Positions 6,404 through 14,584 of a DNA stretch of 64,000 nt are shown here, piece by piece (the first letter of the stretch is position 1; the number at the start of each line of letters is the position of its first letter). The DNA comes from an uncultured bacterium (GTDB lineage: Bacteria; Actinomycetota; Coriobacteriia; Coriobacteriales; Coriobacteriaceae): the NCBI GenBank assembly GCA_905215065.1, contig CAJMOF010000003.1, positions 62,001-126,000 on the forward strand, in the 5' to 3' direction. The notes under the pieces are model-generated. The model was not told where the DNA came from, made no database searches, and was given only the letters and a program-made list of their open reading frames with translations. Position numbers and translations under genes: made by a program.

Positions 6404-9121
6404 TTAGTTGTCGTTGCCACCATCGAGCAATGCCTCAAAATCCTCCGCCTGCATGGGGCGGTAGTAGAGGAATCCCTGAGCGTAGCGGGCGCCCATGTGG
6501 CGCAGCATGTTTGCCTGCTTGTCCGTCTCGACGCCTTCGATCACAACGGGCAGATGGAGTGACTGCGCCATCTCGAGCATTGATGAGATGATTTGCACGC
6601 TGCGGCCCTCATCGCCGTTATCGGGCACAAACGTGCGATCGAGCTTGATGACGTCGACGTTGACGTTCTTGAGCATCGCGAGCGTGGACTGGCCGGTGCC
6701 AAAATCGTCCATATAGGTCGAGAAGCCGCGGGTGTGCAGGTCGGCCGTTAGTTTATCCACGGCCTCGGACTCTCCCGTATAAGCTGTCTCGGTGATCTCG
6801 ATGCGCATGAGCTCGGGCGGCAGGTTGTATTGGGCGGCGAGCGCTCCCATATGCTCGGCAACGTTGCAGGCGAGAATATCCACGCGCGACACATTAAGCG
6901 AGATCGGAACCACGCGAAGCCCCCGATTGATGCGCTCGCGCAGCCACAAGGCAACGCCCTGCCAAACGTATTTGTCGAGCGTCACCACAAAACCGCTTTC
7001 TTCGAGAGCGGGGATAAAGGTGGCGGGCGAAATGAGGGAGCCATCCTTGTCGATCCAGCGCGTGAGCGCTTCGGCGCCAATGATCTCGCCGGTTTCCATG
7101 TCGACCTGGGGCTGCAGGTAGTAGGTAATACGGCCGTTGGAGAGCGCGTACTGGAATTCGGTCAGCGTGCGGTGGAACGCGATTTCGCGCTCGTACTCCT
7201 CGGGGCGGAAAATGGCAATGCGCTCCTTAAAGTCGTTTTTTGCGCGCCGATTGGTAAACATGGCCTTGGCCTGCGCATCGATGGTGATTTTCTCGTTGGA
7301 GTCGATGGGGTAGACGCCCATGGACGGCCAGAATCCCACGCCGTCATCATACTTGGCCACGGCCTGGCGAACGCGGCTATAGATCTGATGGACGGTGTCG
7401 TGTTCAAAGGGGATGAGTATGCAAAAGTCGTCTTGGCCCCAGTACCCTGCGACGCCCATGTTGGCATTCTCGATGTCCTTGAGGACCGTGCCCACATCGG
7501 CGAGCATGCGGTCGCCCTCGGCCTGTCCGTGCCATTCGTTGAACAGTCGCATGTGTCCCATATCGACGGTGGCGATACACCAGGCGCCGTTGCGCCTTGT
7601 CTCGAGAAATTCGTTGGCGCGGCGCATAAACTCGCTGGGTCGATAGAGACCCGTGAGCGAATCGATGCGTTCGGCGATGGCGCTTTTGCGCTCCACCTCG
7701 GGTATGGGGAGGCTGTCGTTGGGAACAAGCCCGCCGGCCGTGCGAATGCGACGGTCGAGTTCGCCTAAAACGGCGGCCGTTTGATTGGTCAGGTGCTCGT
7801 AAAAGGCCGGAACGACAAGACAGACGGGGGTAATGGTGTCGTCCGCGATTCGAACGGGAGCGAAAACGGCCTCTTTGAGATGTTGGATCAGTTGCTCGAA
7901 TGCTTCGTGATCCAAATTGTTGCTAAGCACGACGAACTGGGCGTTGCGTGAGCGGAAGACGCGACTCCTGCCGCGAGTAATCGACAGCATGCGGCCTGCG
8001 TATTCGGCGAGCATGTTGTCGACGGCCTCGGCCCCGTAGAGCTCGTTGAGCTTTGCCGTGCCGCGAACGCGCACTGCTATAAGCCCCGTCTTGCAATGGT
8101 CGCGACGGCAGGCATCGATAGCGTTGATCAGCGTGCGCTGCATTCCGAGGCCCGTGGCGGCGTCGACGGTCTCGGCAAGCGAGTGGTTGACGAGCTCGCC
8201 GACATAGAGCGAGGGGACATTTCCGTCGCCGTCGATACGAAACCCGCGAGCACGGCCGAGGATGTAGTCGCCGGCGGCATTGCGCACGCGGTACTGCATG
8301 ACGTGGCGATGTTTGGAGCCGTCATAGATTTGGTCGATGTCGTTGGTATAGGCCTCAAGGTCATCGGGATGGACACGCGTTTTCCAGTAATCGTGGCAGT
8401 TGTCTATATGCTCCGAAGGAAGACCAAGATCGCGCAAGGCGCCTTGTGACCAAAGGGTTCGATGTTTGTCCAAGTTCTCGATAAAGAAATATCGGCCTTC
8501 GTTGAGCATCGAAAGGGCGTCGAAAATGCGATCGCTTATTTCGAAGTCGTCGGTGTGGGCTTGTGCGATATTGCGTCGATCAAGGTGCACGGCATGACGT
8601 AGCTTGTAGTCGTACATGCGATGATCGGCATCGTTCGTCAAGCGATTGGGGGCTTCGCCCAGGGCGGGGTCGGCGTGTGCCACTCCGTAGCTAAACGAGT
8701 GAGGCATCTTGGAAGCGTTGTTTTCGAGCAGTACCGTTCGGCAGTGTTCCAGACGTTCGGCAAGGTCGTCCTCGGTCGCAATCGTAGATAGGATGGCGAA
8801 CTCGTCGCCCCCCAGACGAAATGCCGCCTCGTCCACCTTCATATACAGTTTGAGATAGAGGCTCACCTGCAAGATATAGCGGTTGCCCTCGTCATGTCCA
8901 AAGATGTCGTTGCAGTGCTTAAGGTTATCGATGTCGATAAACGCCATGGTCACGGGCAGTTCCTGCTCCCAGAGTTCCTCTAAGGAACGGGTAAAGCCGC
9001 CGCGGTTGCCAAGTCCGGTGAGCTCGTCGGTAAAGGCGGTCCTGATCAGATCGTCCTGACGCTCCAGAAGGTCACGGATGGTCTTTTCGAGCGTTTCGGT
9101 ATTATTGCTGGCGTTATCCAT
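6404..9121 (-). CDS. GGDEF-PAS-GGDEF-GGDEF-EAL c-di-GMP turnover protein
   Basis: A 905-residue soluble protein. Domain 1 is an intact GGDEF (LGGDEF at 103-108). A PAS-like region with HPDDLEAY follows, then two GGDEF-fold domains whose signatures have decayed (FVVLSNN and YWGQDDF), then a C-terminal EAL phosphodiesterase (about 640-900). The EAL domain keeps EALTRW, SLNVSR, EITETA, DDFGTGQS, IKLDRTF, VIEGVET and QGFLYYRP, so it should hydrolyse c-di-GMP. The protein could therefore both make and break the messenger. The N-terminal half is paralogous to the gene at 4748-6277. Two starts are possible, the ATG used here and one 57 bases upstream (9178); neither has a strong ribosome site. Confidence 0.87.
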   Translation of the reverse strand: MDNASNNTETLEKTIRDLLERQDDLIRTAFTDELTGLGNRGGFTRSLEELWEQELPVTMAFIDIDNLKHCNDIFGHDEGNRYILQVSLYLKLYMKVDEAAFRLGGDEFAILSTIATEDDLAERLEHCRTVLLENNASKMPHSFSYGVAHADPALGEAPNRLTNDADHRMYDYKLRHAVHLDRRNIAQAHTDDFEISDRIFDALSMLNEGRYFFIENLDKHRTLWSQGALRDLGLPSEHIDNCHDYWKTRVHPDDLEAYTNDIDQIYDGSKHRHVMQYRVRNAAGDYILGRARGFRIDGDGNVPSLYVGELVNHSLAETVDAATGLGMQRTLINAIDACRRDHCKTGLIAVRVRGTAKLNELYGAEAVDNMLAEYAGRMLSITRGRSRVFRSRNAQFVVLSNNLDHEAFEQLIQHLKEAVFAPVRIADDTITPVCLVVPAFYEHLTNQTAAVLGELDRRIRTAGGLVPNDSLPIPEVERKSAIAERIDSLTGLYRPSEFMRRANEFLETRRNGAWCIATVDMGHMRLFNEWHGQAEGDRMLADVGTVLKDIENANMGVAGYWGQDDFCILIPFEHDTVHQIYSRVRQAVAKYDDGVGFWPSMGVYPIDSNEKITIDAQAKAMFTNRRAKNDFKERIAIFRPEEYEREIAFHRTLTEFQYALSNGRITYYLQPQVDMETGEIIGAEALTRWIDKDGSLISPATFIPALEESGFVVTLDKYVWQGVALWLRERINRGLRVVPISLNVSRVDILACNVAEHMGALAAQYNLPPELMRIEITETAYTGESEAVDKLTADLHTRGFSTYMDDFGTGQSTLAMLKNVNVDVIKLDRTFVPDNGDEGRSVQIISSMLEMAQSLHLPVVIEGVETDKQANMLRHMGARYAQGFLYYRPMQAEDFEALLDGGNDN

Positions 9122-9440
9122 ACTGTAAGCGGCTTTCTGAGGTCGGGGCGGATTGCGTCGGGCGAGCTCGTTGTGCACATGCGTTGCTGCTCAACGCCTT
9201 GCGTGTTTCCAAGCCCCCGCCTTGCTGCGTCGTTGGGTTTATTTGTCGGTTCGTGCTCTCGGCTGATAACTACTGAGTAGTATAAACAAGTGTATGGAAT
9301 TATGTAGGGGTGCCCATGTTGCGGGCGGCCATTATTCGCCAAACGGTAACGCGACGATGTTCGATGAAAATGCGACTGAGACGATATTTGTTGATGGGTA
9401 TACTTGTTCCGTTTTAAAACGCAGGAACGGAGATGGTCGC

Positions 9441-10310
9441 ATGGCACAGTCAAATATGACGCGCACGGTGGGGCTGGCGCTCGAGGGAGGCGGCTACCGC
9501 GGTATGTATACGGCGGGCGTGCTCGACGTTTGGATGGAGCACGGTTTGACCTGCGACCATATGGTGGGCGTCTCGGCGGGCGCGGCATTTGGCTACAACT
9601 TTAAATCGCGCCAGATCGGCCGCGCCATTCGCTATAACAAGGCCTATTGCGCCGACAAACGCTATGCGAGCGTGACCAGCTGGCTGCGAACCGGCGATAT
9701 GTTCAATGCCGATTTTGCCTATCACGAGGTGCCCATCGAGCGCGATCCCATCGACCTGGAGGCGTATCGCGCCTGCCCCATGCGGTTTACGTGCGTGTGC
9801 ACCGATATCGAGACGGGCAAGGCCGTCTACCACGACCTGCCCTATGGCGACGAGCGGGATATCGAGTGGATCCGGGCATCGTCGGCGATTCCTGTGGCGA
9901 CGCGTCCCGTTGCTATTGACGGGCATAAGTATCTGGATGGTGGCGTGGCTGATTCTATTCCCAGCGCATGGCTGTTTGCGCAGGGGTATGACCGCAATAT
10001 CGTGGTACTCACGCAGCCGGCGGGCTTTGTGAAGCAGCCCAACAGCGTGATGCCCATGCTGCGGCGCGTGTTCCGTCACTATCCGGAGTTTGTTGCAGCG
10101 CTTGAGCATCGGCATGAGGTCTACAATGCCACGCTCGATGACCTGGCACGTCGAGAGGCTGCCGGGGAAATCTTTGTGGTGCGGCCGAGCGAATCGGTGA
10201 AGGTGCCGTCGCTGTGCCGCGAACCGGATGAGCTCGAGCGCATCTACCAGGTCGGCCGCCACGATGCAGAGGCGACTTTGCCGGCGTTGGAAGCGTATCT
10301 GGCGGGGTAA
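9441..10310 (+). CDS. Patatin-like phospholipase family protein
   Basis: A 289-residue patatin/RssA-type hydrolase. The oxyanion loop is EGGGYRGMY (15-23), the nucleophile elbow is GVSAG with Ser45, and the catalytic Asp lies in LDGGVADSIP, giving the Ser-Asp dyad. Relatives are lipid acyl hydrolases. A C-terminal region of about 90 residues follows the core. No signal peptide or membrane segment, so it is probably cytoplasmic or peripheral. The start ATG follows GGAACGGAG; an upstream in-frame extension reaches 9294 but lacks family similarity. It is divergent from the GGDEF-EAL gene. A strong hairpin follows directly. Confidence 0.87.
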   Translation: MAQSNMTRTVGLALEGGGYRGMYTAGVLDVWMEHGLTCDHMVGVSAGAAFGYNFKSRQIGRAIRYNKAYCADKRYASVTSWLRTGDMFNADFAYHEVPIERDPIDLEAYRACPMRFTCVCTDIETGKAVYHDLPYGDERDIEWIRASSAIPVATRPVAIDGHKYLDGGVADSIPSAWLFAQGYDRNIVVLTQPAGFVKQPNSVMPMLRRVFRHYPEFVAALEHRHEVYNATLDDLARREAAGEIFVVRPSESVKVPSLCREPDELERIYQVGRHDAEATLPALEAYLAG

Positions 10311-10321
10311 GGGTCGCATAC

Positions 10322-10368
10322 GGAAAGCGCATCCCGGAATGGAGGCCCAAACTGGGATGCGCTTTCCA
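10322..10368 (+). terminator. Hairpin terminator between patatin gene and thiE
   Basis: Arms GGAAAGCGCATCCC and complement with an 18-base loop, 12 bases after the patatin stop. It lies between two converging genes and may serve both. Confidence 0.65.
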
Positions 10369-10411
10369 TTGCTGAAGATATGAGGCTGCGAATCAGCTGT
10401 TCGGCCTATGC

Positions 10412-11107
10412 CTATGCCTGCTGCCAGGTGTCGACAAGCTCCTTGGCCGCGGCGTAGGGATCGTCGGCGCTGCAGACGGCGCTCACCACAAAGAAGCCGT
10501 CGACGCCGGTTGCCTTAAGCTGCGGCAAGTCGGCCGTCTTAACGCCGCCGCCCACCACGATGGGCACGGGGCTTGCCGCGTGGAGTGCGGCCAGGTCCTC
10601 AAAGCTCTTGGTGATGATGGAGCCATCGGCTGCGCGTCCGCAGTCGCGCTTGGTCTCGGTCTCGTGGAGCGGGCCGATGCCCAGGTAGTCGACCAGACTC
10701 ATGTCGGCGGTCTTGACGTACTCGAGCATTTCCTCGCAACGGGCCGAAAGGCCCACGATGGCGTCGGGGCCCAGCAGCTTGCGACAGACCTCGACGGGAA
10801 TATCGCTCTGGCCCACGTGCACGCCGTCGACCGCAATGCCCTGCTCGCGTGCGGCGAGTACGCAGTCAAGGCGGTCATCGATCAGCAAGGCGACCTGACC
10901 GGTCTTGCCGGCCTGTGCGATTGCCTGCGCGGCGTCGCCGGTCAGCGCAATGATCTCGCGGGCGCTTGCCACCTTGGAGCGCACCTGAATGCAGGTAAAG
11001 CCGGCGTCGAGCGCCTGGGCCACCACATCGCCCACGGGGCGTCCGAGGGTGTTTTCGGGGCCGAGCACCAGATAGGCCGAGATATCAAGGTTGTCGCGGA
11101 TGCTCAT
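10412..11107 (-). CDS. thiE: Thiamine-phosphate synthase
   Basis: A 231-residue TIM-barrel enzyme that couples HMP-pyrophosphate to thiazole phosphate to make thiamine monophosphate. Family signatures are the QVRSK strand for phosphate and magnesium, DDRLD, the VHVGQSD loop, VGLSARCEE and the phosphate-binding GGGVK near the C-terminus. GPLHETETKRD corresponds to the pyrophosphate-binding GPxxxTxTK loop. The start ATG overlaps the stop of the upstream MTH1187-type gene (ATGA) and follows GGAGGAAG. Third gene of the thiM operon. With no thiC, thiD or thiG in the window, the operon fits salvage of thiazole. Confidence 0.93.
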   Translation of the reverse strand: MSIRDNLDISAYLVLGPENTLGRPVGDVVAQALDAGFTCIQVRSKVASAREIIALTGDAAQAIAQAGKTGQVALLIDDRLDCVLAAREQGIAVDGVHVGQSDIPVEVCRKLLGPDAIVGLSARCEEMLEYVKTADMSLVDYLGIGPLHETETKRDCGRAADGSIITKSFEDLAALHAASPVPIVVGGGVKTADLPQLKATGVDGFFVVSAVCSADDPYAAAKELVDTWQQA

Positions 11108-11445
11108 CGTGCTTCCTCCTGCTTTTTGATCTGCGCTTCCATGCGCTCGAGTTTGCCGGTCATGGTGTCGGTAAATCCAGGTCGAATATCGGCTTTGAGC
11201 ACGACTTCGGTTCGGATGCCCTTGTTCGCTAACACAAAGGTCGCGTCGCGCACGACCTGCATGACCTCGTCCCAGTCGCCCTCGATCTCGGTGAACATCG
11301 AGGTGGTGCGGTTGGGAAGGCCGCTCTCGCGAATGACGCGCACGACCTCGGCGACCTCGGCGGACAGTTCATCGCCGGTGCCGCACGGGGCGATGGCCAC
11401 AGCGACGAGCGTGTTCATGCCGGCATTGGTTGCGGGCTCGGACAT
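11104..11445 (-). CDS. MTH1187/YkoF-type thiamine-binding protein
   Basis: A 113-residue protein of the MTH1187 (DUF77) family with the typical opening VAVAIAPCGTG and the core SMFTEIEGDWDEVMQVV. Ferredoxin-like folds of this family bind thiamine or its precursors, as shown for YkoF-related proteins, and often lie in thiamine operons. Here it sits between thiM and thiE: 3 bases after thiM and overlapping thiE by 4. That context supports a role in handling HMP or thiamine. The start ATG follows GAGGAGG, which itself spans the end of thiM, suggesting translational coupling. Confidence 0.85.
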   Translation of the reverse strand: MSEPATNAGMNTLVAVAIAPCGTGDELSAEVAEVVRVIRESGLPNRTTSMFTEIEGDWDEVMQVVRDATFVLANKGIRTEVVLKADIRPGFTDTMTGKLERMEAQIKKQEEAR

Positions 11446-11448
11446 GGC

Positions 11449-12288
11449 TTATGCCTCCTCGAGCTCGAGTTGGTTATCGGCGATGTCTTGGGCGGTTGCG
11501 CGGTAGAGCTCGTCGATAAAGGCGACCTTAAAGCTTGCCGGGGCATCGGCGACGGCGGCGGCACGCGTGCCGGCGACGTTGTAGACGGCGGTACCGCAGA
11601 CGGCTGCCGTAAACGGATCGGCAGCGCAGGCGTACACGGCCAGCACGCCGCCCTGCGAGCAACCGCAGCCGGTAATCTTGGACATGAGCGGGCTGCCGCC
11701 GTGGGATTTGGCCACGGTCGTGCCGTCGGTAATCAGGTCGACTTCGCCCGAGACCACAACGGCGCCGCCGGTGTAGCGAGCGAGCGCCACGGCGGCATCG
11801 CGGGCGGCGTCGACCGTGTCGGTGGTATCGACACCACGTACGCGGCTCAGATCGGCCGACTCGCCCTCAAGACCCCACAGGCCGGAGAGTGCGATGATCT
11901 CGGAGGCGTTGCCGCGTACGATGGCGGGCTTGTACTGCTTGAGCTCGTTTACCAGCTGGGTGCGCAGGCTACCGATGCCCAGACCCACCGGATCGAGCAC
12001 CCAGGGCTTGCCGGCGTCGTGTGCCGCCTTGGCCGCGCGGGGAATCGTCTGCTCGTAGATGGGGAAGAGCGTGCCCATGTTGAGATAGATGGCGGCGCCG
12101 CCGGCAACGAGCGCCTCGCCCTCGTCGGGCAGATAGACCATGGCGGCCGAACCGCCCACGGCGAGCTGCGCGTTGGCGACAAAGTCGATCGTCACCGTGT
12201 TGGTGATGGAGCCGGCCATCGGATTGGTGGCTCGAATCTCCTCTACGGCCTTGACCATATGTTGCTTAAGCTGTTCCGAATCAATCAC
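11449..12288 (-). CDS. thiM: Hydroxyethylthiazole kinase
   Basis: A 279-residue ribokinase-fold enzyme that phosphorylates 4-methyl-5-(2-hydroxyethyl)thiazole for thiamine salvage. Visible motifs are the substrate loop with TNTVTIDFVAN, LDPVGLG, RGNASEI and the catalytic GCGCSQGG near the C-terminus. The start is a GTG behind AAGGAGG with 8 bases between; upstream in-frame codons run into the terminator hairpin and riboswitch. First gene of the thiM-MTH1187-thiE operon, under the TPP riboswitch at 12356-12443. Confidence 0.92.
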   Translation of the reverse strand: MIDSEQLKQHMVKAVEEIRATNPMAGSITNTVTIDFVANAQLAVGGSAAMVYLPDEGEALVAGGAAIYLNMGTLFPIYEQTIPRAAKAAHDAGKPWVLDPVGLGIGSLRTQLVNELKQYKPAIVRGNASEIIALSGLWGLEGESADLSRVRGVDTTDTVDAARDAAVALARYTGGAVVVSGEVDLITDGTTVAKSHGGSPLMSKITGCGCSQGGVLAVYACAADPFTAAVCGTAVYNVAGTRAAAVADAPASFKVAFIDELYRATAQDIADNQLELEEA

Positions 12289-12310
12289 TGCACATGCCTC
12301 CTTGGCATAG

Positions 12311-12340
12311 AAAAGGGGCGCTGTGCATAGACAGCGCCCC
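12311..12340 (-). terminator. Riboswitch-controlled terminator before thiM
   Basis: On the minus strand GGGGCGCTGT and its complement form a hairpin followed directly by CCCCTTTT. It lies between the TPP aptamer and thiM, which is the arrangement of transcription-terminating riboswitches. Confidence 0.8.
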
Positions 12341-12355
12341 TGTAAAGGCGGCATG

Positions 12356-12443
12356 CTCCCTACGCCAGCATTAACTGACAGGTTCAAAGGATTGGGCCCT
12401 ATGCCCTCTCAGCCTTGTGGTTTGCACCGCCGGCACTCCCGCA
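12356..12443 (-). promoter_or_regulatory. TPP riboswitch (THI element) upstream of thiM
   Basis: The minus strand carries the THI-box consensus in order: a 5' stem near 12428-12443, GCTGAGAGGG, then CCTTTGAACCTG, TTAATGCTGGCG and TAGGGAG. CTGAGA and CCTTTGAACCTG are the pyrimidine- and pyrophosphate-binding cores of the known aptamer. The downstream terminator implies that TPP lowers transcription of thiM, the MTH1187-type gene and thiE. Confidence 0.93.
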
Positions 12444-12484
12444 TCGAATCTGTTGTTCCCTATACTAGCGCACCTGCCAATATG

Positions 12485-12574
12485 GGACAGGTTTATTTTG
12501 GCAGGTGGCAACAGGGGCGCTGCATTTTCCCAGATAAAACCTGCCAAGATAAACCTGTCCCTTATTGGCAGGTC
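12485..12574. repeat. Inverted repeat containing a dispersed 45-base element
   Basis: GGGACAGGTTTAT plus TTTGGCAGGT on the left pairs with its near-complement on the right (12548-12571). The right half, from CCCAGATAAAACCTGCCA through CCTTATTGGCAGGT, is one of three copies of an element also at 32908-32958 (opposite strand) and 56686-56731. It lies upstream of the HAD hydrolase gene and overlaps no gene. Confidence 0.7.
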
Positions 12575-12613
12575 GTTACAATAGACGGGATAAAGAATGA
12601 CCGAGGGGACCTT

Positions 12614-13522
12614 ATGATCAAACTTGTGCTGACCGATATGGACGATACGCTGATTCCTGCTGGACACGATGGCGCCAGCGACTGCGCCATCGAGGGCATT
12701 CATGCCATGCAGGCGGCGGGCCTGCATTTTGGCCCGGTTTCGGGTCGCCAGCCGTCCGCGATGAGCTGGATGTTCCGCAATCGCTCCGAGTGCTTCTCGA
12801 CCGGTGCGTTTTGCAACGGCCAGGTGATGTTTGTCGATGGCGAGGCGGTTGCCTCGCGCGCAACTGATAACGATGCCCTTATGCGCCTGGCCGACTACCT
12901 GGAGCAAGAGACCGACGATACCTATTTGAAGGTCTACCGTCTGGGTGATGACTTTTGGGACAACGACGCCTATTGCGTGACAAGCGATCCCGAGCGTGTG
13001 CGTCGCGCCATGGAGTCAGGCGGCAACGCGTGGCTCAAGGGCGAAGAGGCTCCCTGTCGCCCTGTCGTTGACGATGCCCCGGTATACAAGGCGAATATCT
13101 GGAGTGCCCGTTCGCGCGAGGAGCTCGCCGAGCTGCGCGAGCGTGTTGCCGCCGAGGTGCCGGAGCTCTCGCTCGTGTTTCCCAACAACCGCGTGCGCCT
13201 GTTCGACGTTCTTCCGACCGGCTGGGACAAGGGCTGTGCTGCGCTGGAGCTGGCGCGCGCTTTGGGCCTGACGCCCGACGAGGTGGCCGTATTCGGCGAT
13301 TCCGATAACGATTTGCCCATGATCGATGCCGTTCCCAATTCCGTTGCAGTCGCCAATGCCAACGAGGCCGTCACGGCTGCCGCGCGCTGGCATATCGGCG
13401 CTGCGGCAGATGATGCGGTTGCCGGGGCTCTGCATCAGATTGCCGCCTGCGCCGCGACGGGGGAGATGCCGTCGTTTATGCGTCAGATGGACGCGACGGG
13501 TTTCGACGTCACGAACGTCTAG
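12614..13522 (+). CDS. HAD-superfamily (Cof-type) phosphatase
   Basis: A 302-residue class IIB HAD hydrolase. Motif I is DMDDTL (Asp8 and Asp10), the motif II region is GPVSGRQP, and motifs III and IV are K of the GWDKG stretch and FGDSDNDLPMI. The Cof/YwpJ subfamily dephosphorylates sugar phosphates, PLP or FMN precursors; the substrate here cannot be told. The start ATG follows GAGGGGACC. The LysR gene begins 10 bases after its stop, so the two are probably co-transcribed. Confidence 0.88.
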   Translation: MIKLVLTDMDDTLIPAGHDGASDCAIEGIHAMQAAGLHFGPVSGRQPSAMSWMFRNRSECFSTGAFCNGQVMFVDGEAVASRATDNDALMRLADYLEQETDDTYLKVYRLGDDFWDNDAYCVTSDPERVRRAMESGGNAWLKGEEAPCRPVVDDAPVYKANIWSARSREELAELRERVAAEVPELSLVFPNNRVRLFDVLPTGWDKGCAALELARALGLTPDEVAVFGDSDNDLPMIDAVPNSVAVANANEAVTAAARWHIGAAADDAVAGALHQIAACAATGEMPSFMRQMDATGFDVTNV

Positions 13523-13532
13523 GGAGAAAGCC

Positions 13533-14429
13533 ATGAAGCTCCAGCAGCTCAGATATGTCGTCAAAGTTGCCGAATGCGGCAGCATCACCGAGGCCTCGCG
13601 CCGGCTCTTTGTGTCGCAGCCTTCGATTACCGCGTCAATTCGCGATCTCGAAAACGAGATGGGTGTACACATCTTTGAGCGCACCAACAAGGGCGTCATT
13701 GTGTCCGAGGAAGGCGAGACCTTCTTGGGCTACGCGCGCCAGGTGCTCGACCAGGCCGACCTGCTCGAGGGCAAGTACAAAGGCACGTCCGAGCAGGTGC
13801 CGCACTTTAGTGTGAGCTGCCAGCATTATTCCTTTGCCGTTAATGCATTTGTCGATGTGATCCGCGAGTTCGATGCCGCGCGCTACGACTTTACCCTGCG
13901 CGAGGAGCAGACCCACGAGATTATCGAGGACGTCGCGCATATGAAAAGCGAGCTCGGCATCCTGTATCTGTCGGAGCACAATCGCGAGGTCATCGAGCGC
14001 ATGCTGGCGGCCAACGAGCTCGTATTCGAAGGACTCTTCTGCGCTACGCCGCATGTCTTTGTGTGCTCCGACCATCCGCTGGCGGGTCGCTCGAGTGTGA
14101 CGCTCGAGGACTTGGAAGACTACCCGTTCCTGTCCTATGAGCAGGGCAGCTACAACTCGTTTTACTATTCCGAGGAGCTGACCTCGACCTTTGAGCGCCG
14201 CAAGAATATCCGCGTGCGCGACCGTGCGACGCTGTTCAACCTAGCTATGGGCCTTAACGGTTACACGGTGTGTTCGGGCGTGATCAGCCATGAACTTAAC
14301 GGCCCCGGCATTATCTCCATTCCGCTCGATGTAGACGAGTACATGGAGATCGGCATCATCACGCGCAAGAACACGACACTTACGCGCTACGGGCAGGCCT
14401 ATATCGAAGCGATTCGTCAGCACATCTAG
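13533..14429 (+). CDS. LysR-family transcriptional regulator
   Basis: A 298-residue LysR-type regulator. The winged helix lies at residues 1-60 (LQQLRYVVKVAECGSITEASRRLFVSQP in pieces, then SQPSITASIRDLE), followed by the linker helix and a periplasmic-binding-like effector domain. The start ATG follows AGGGAGAAAG. It precedes the MetE-like methyltransferase by 155 bases on the same strand, and that gap holds a perfect 12-base palindrome. This suggests, but does not prove, control of methionine synthesis, as for MetR or CysB relatives. The effector is unknown. Confidence 0.9.
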   Translation: MKLQQLRYVVKVAECGSITEASRRLFVSQPSITASIRDLENEMGVHIFERTNKGVIVSEEGETFLGYARQVLDQADLLEGKYKGTSEQVPHFSVSCQHYSFAVNAFVDVIREFDAARYDFTLREEQTHEIIEDVAHMKSELGILYLSEHNREVIERMLAANELVFEGLFCATPHVFVCSDHPLAGRSSVTLEDLEDYPFLSYEQGSYNSFYYSEELTSTFERRKNIRVRDRATLFNLAMGLNGYTVCSGVISHELNGPGIISIPLDVDEYMEIGIITRKNTTLTRYGQAYIEAIRQHI

Positions 14430-14531
14430 ACTGCTGCGTTCTGCACGGGTCAAATCTCTTTATGGCAGTCCCAACTAATATAGGAAGCATCTATATCAAA
14501 CTGTTATAAACGCATATTTTACGATGTCCAT

Positions 14532-14543
14532 ATGAGCGCTCAT
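14532..14543. promoter_or_regulatory. Palindrome ATGAGCGCTCAT, possible LysR operator
   Basis: A perfect 12-base palindrome 41 bases before the start of the MetE-like gene, in the only sizeable gap between it and the adjacent LysR gene. LysR proteins bind interrupted palindromes around promoters, so this is a candidate site. Confidence 0.4.
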
Positions 14544-14584
14544 ACTCTGTCCCAGTAAAGCAACCAATGCAAAGGGAGATATCT

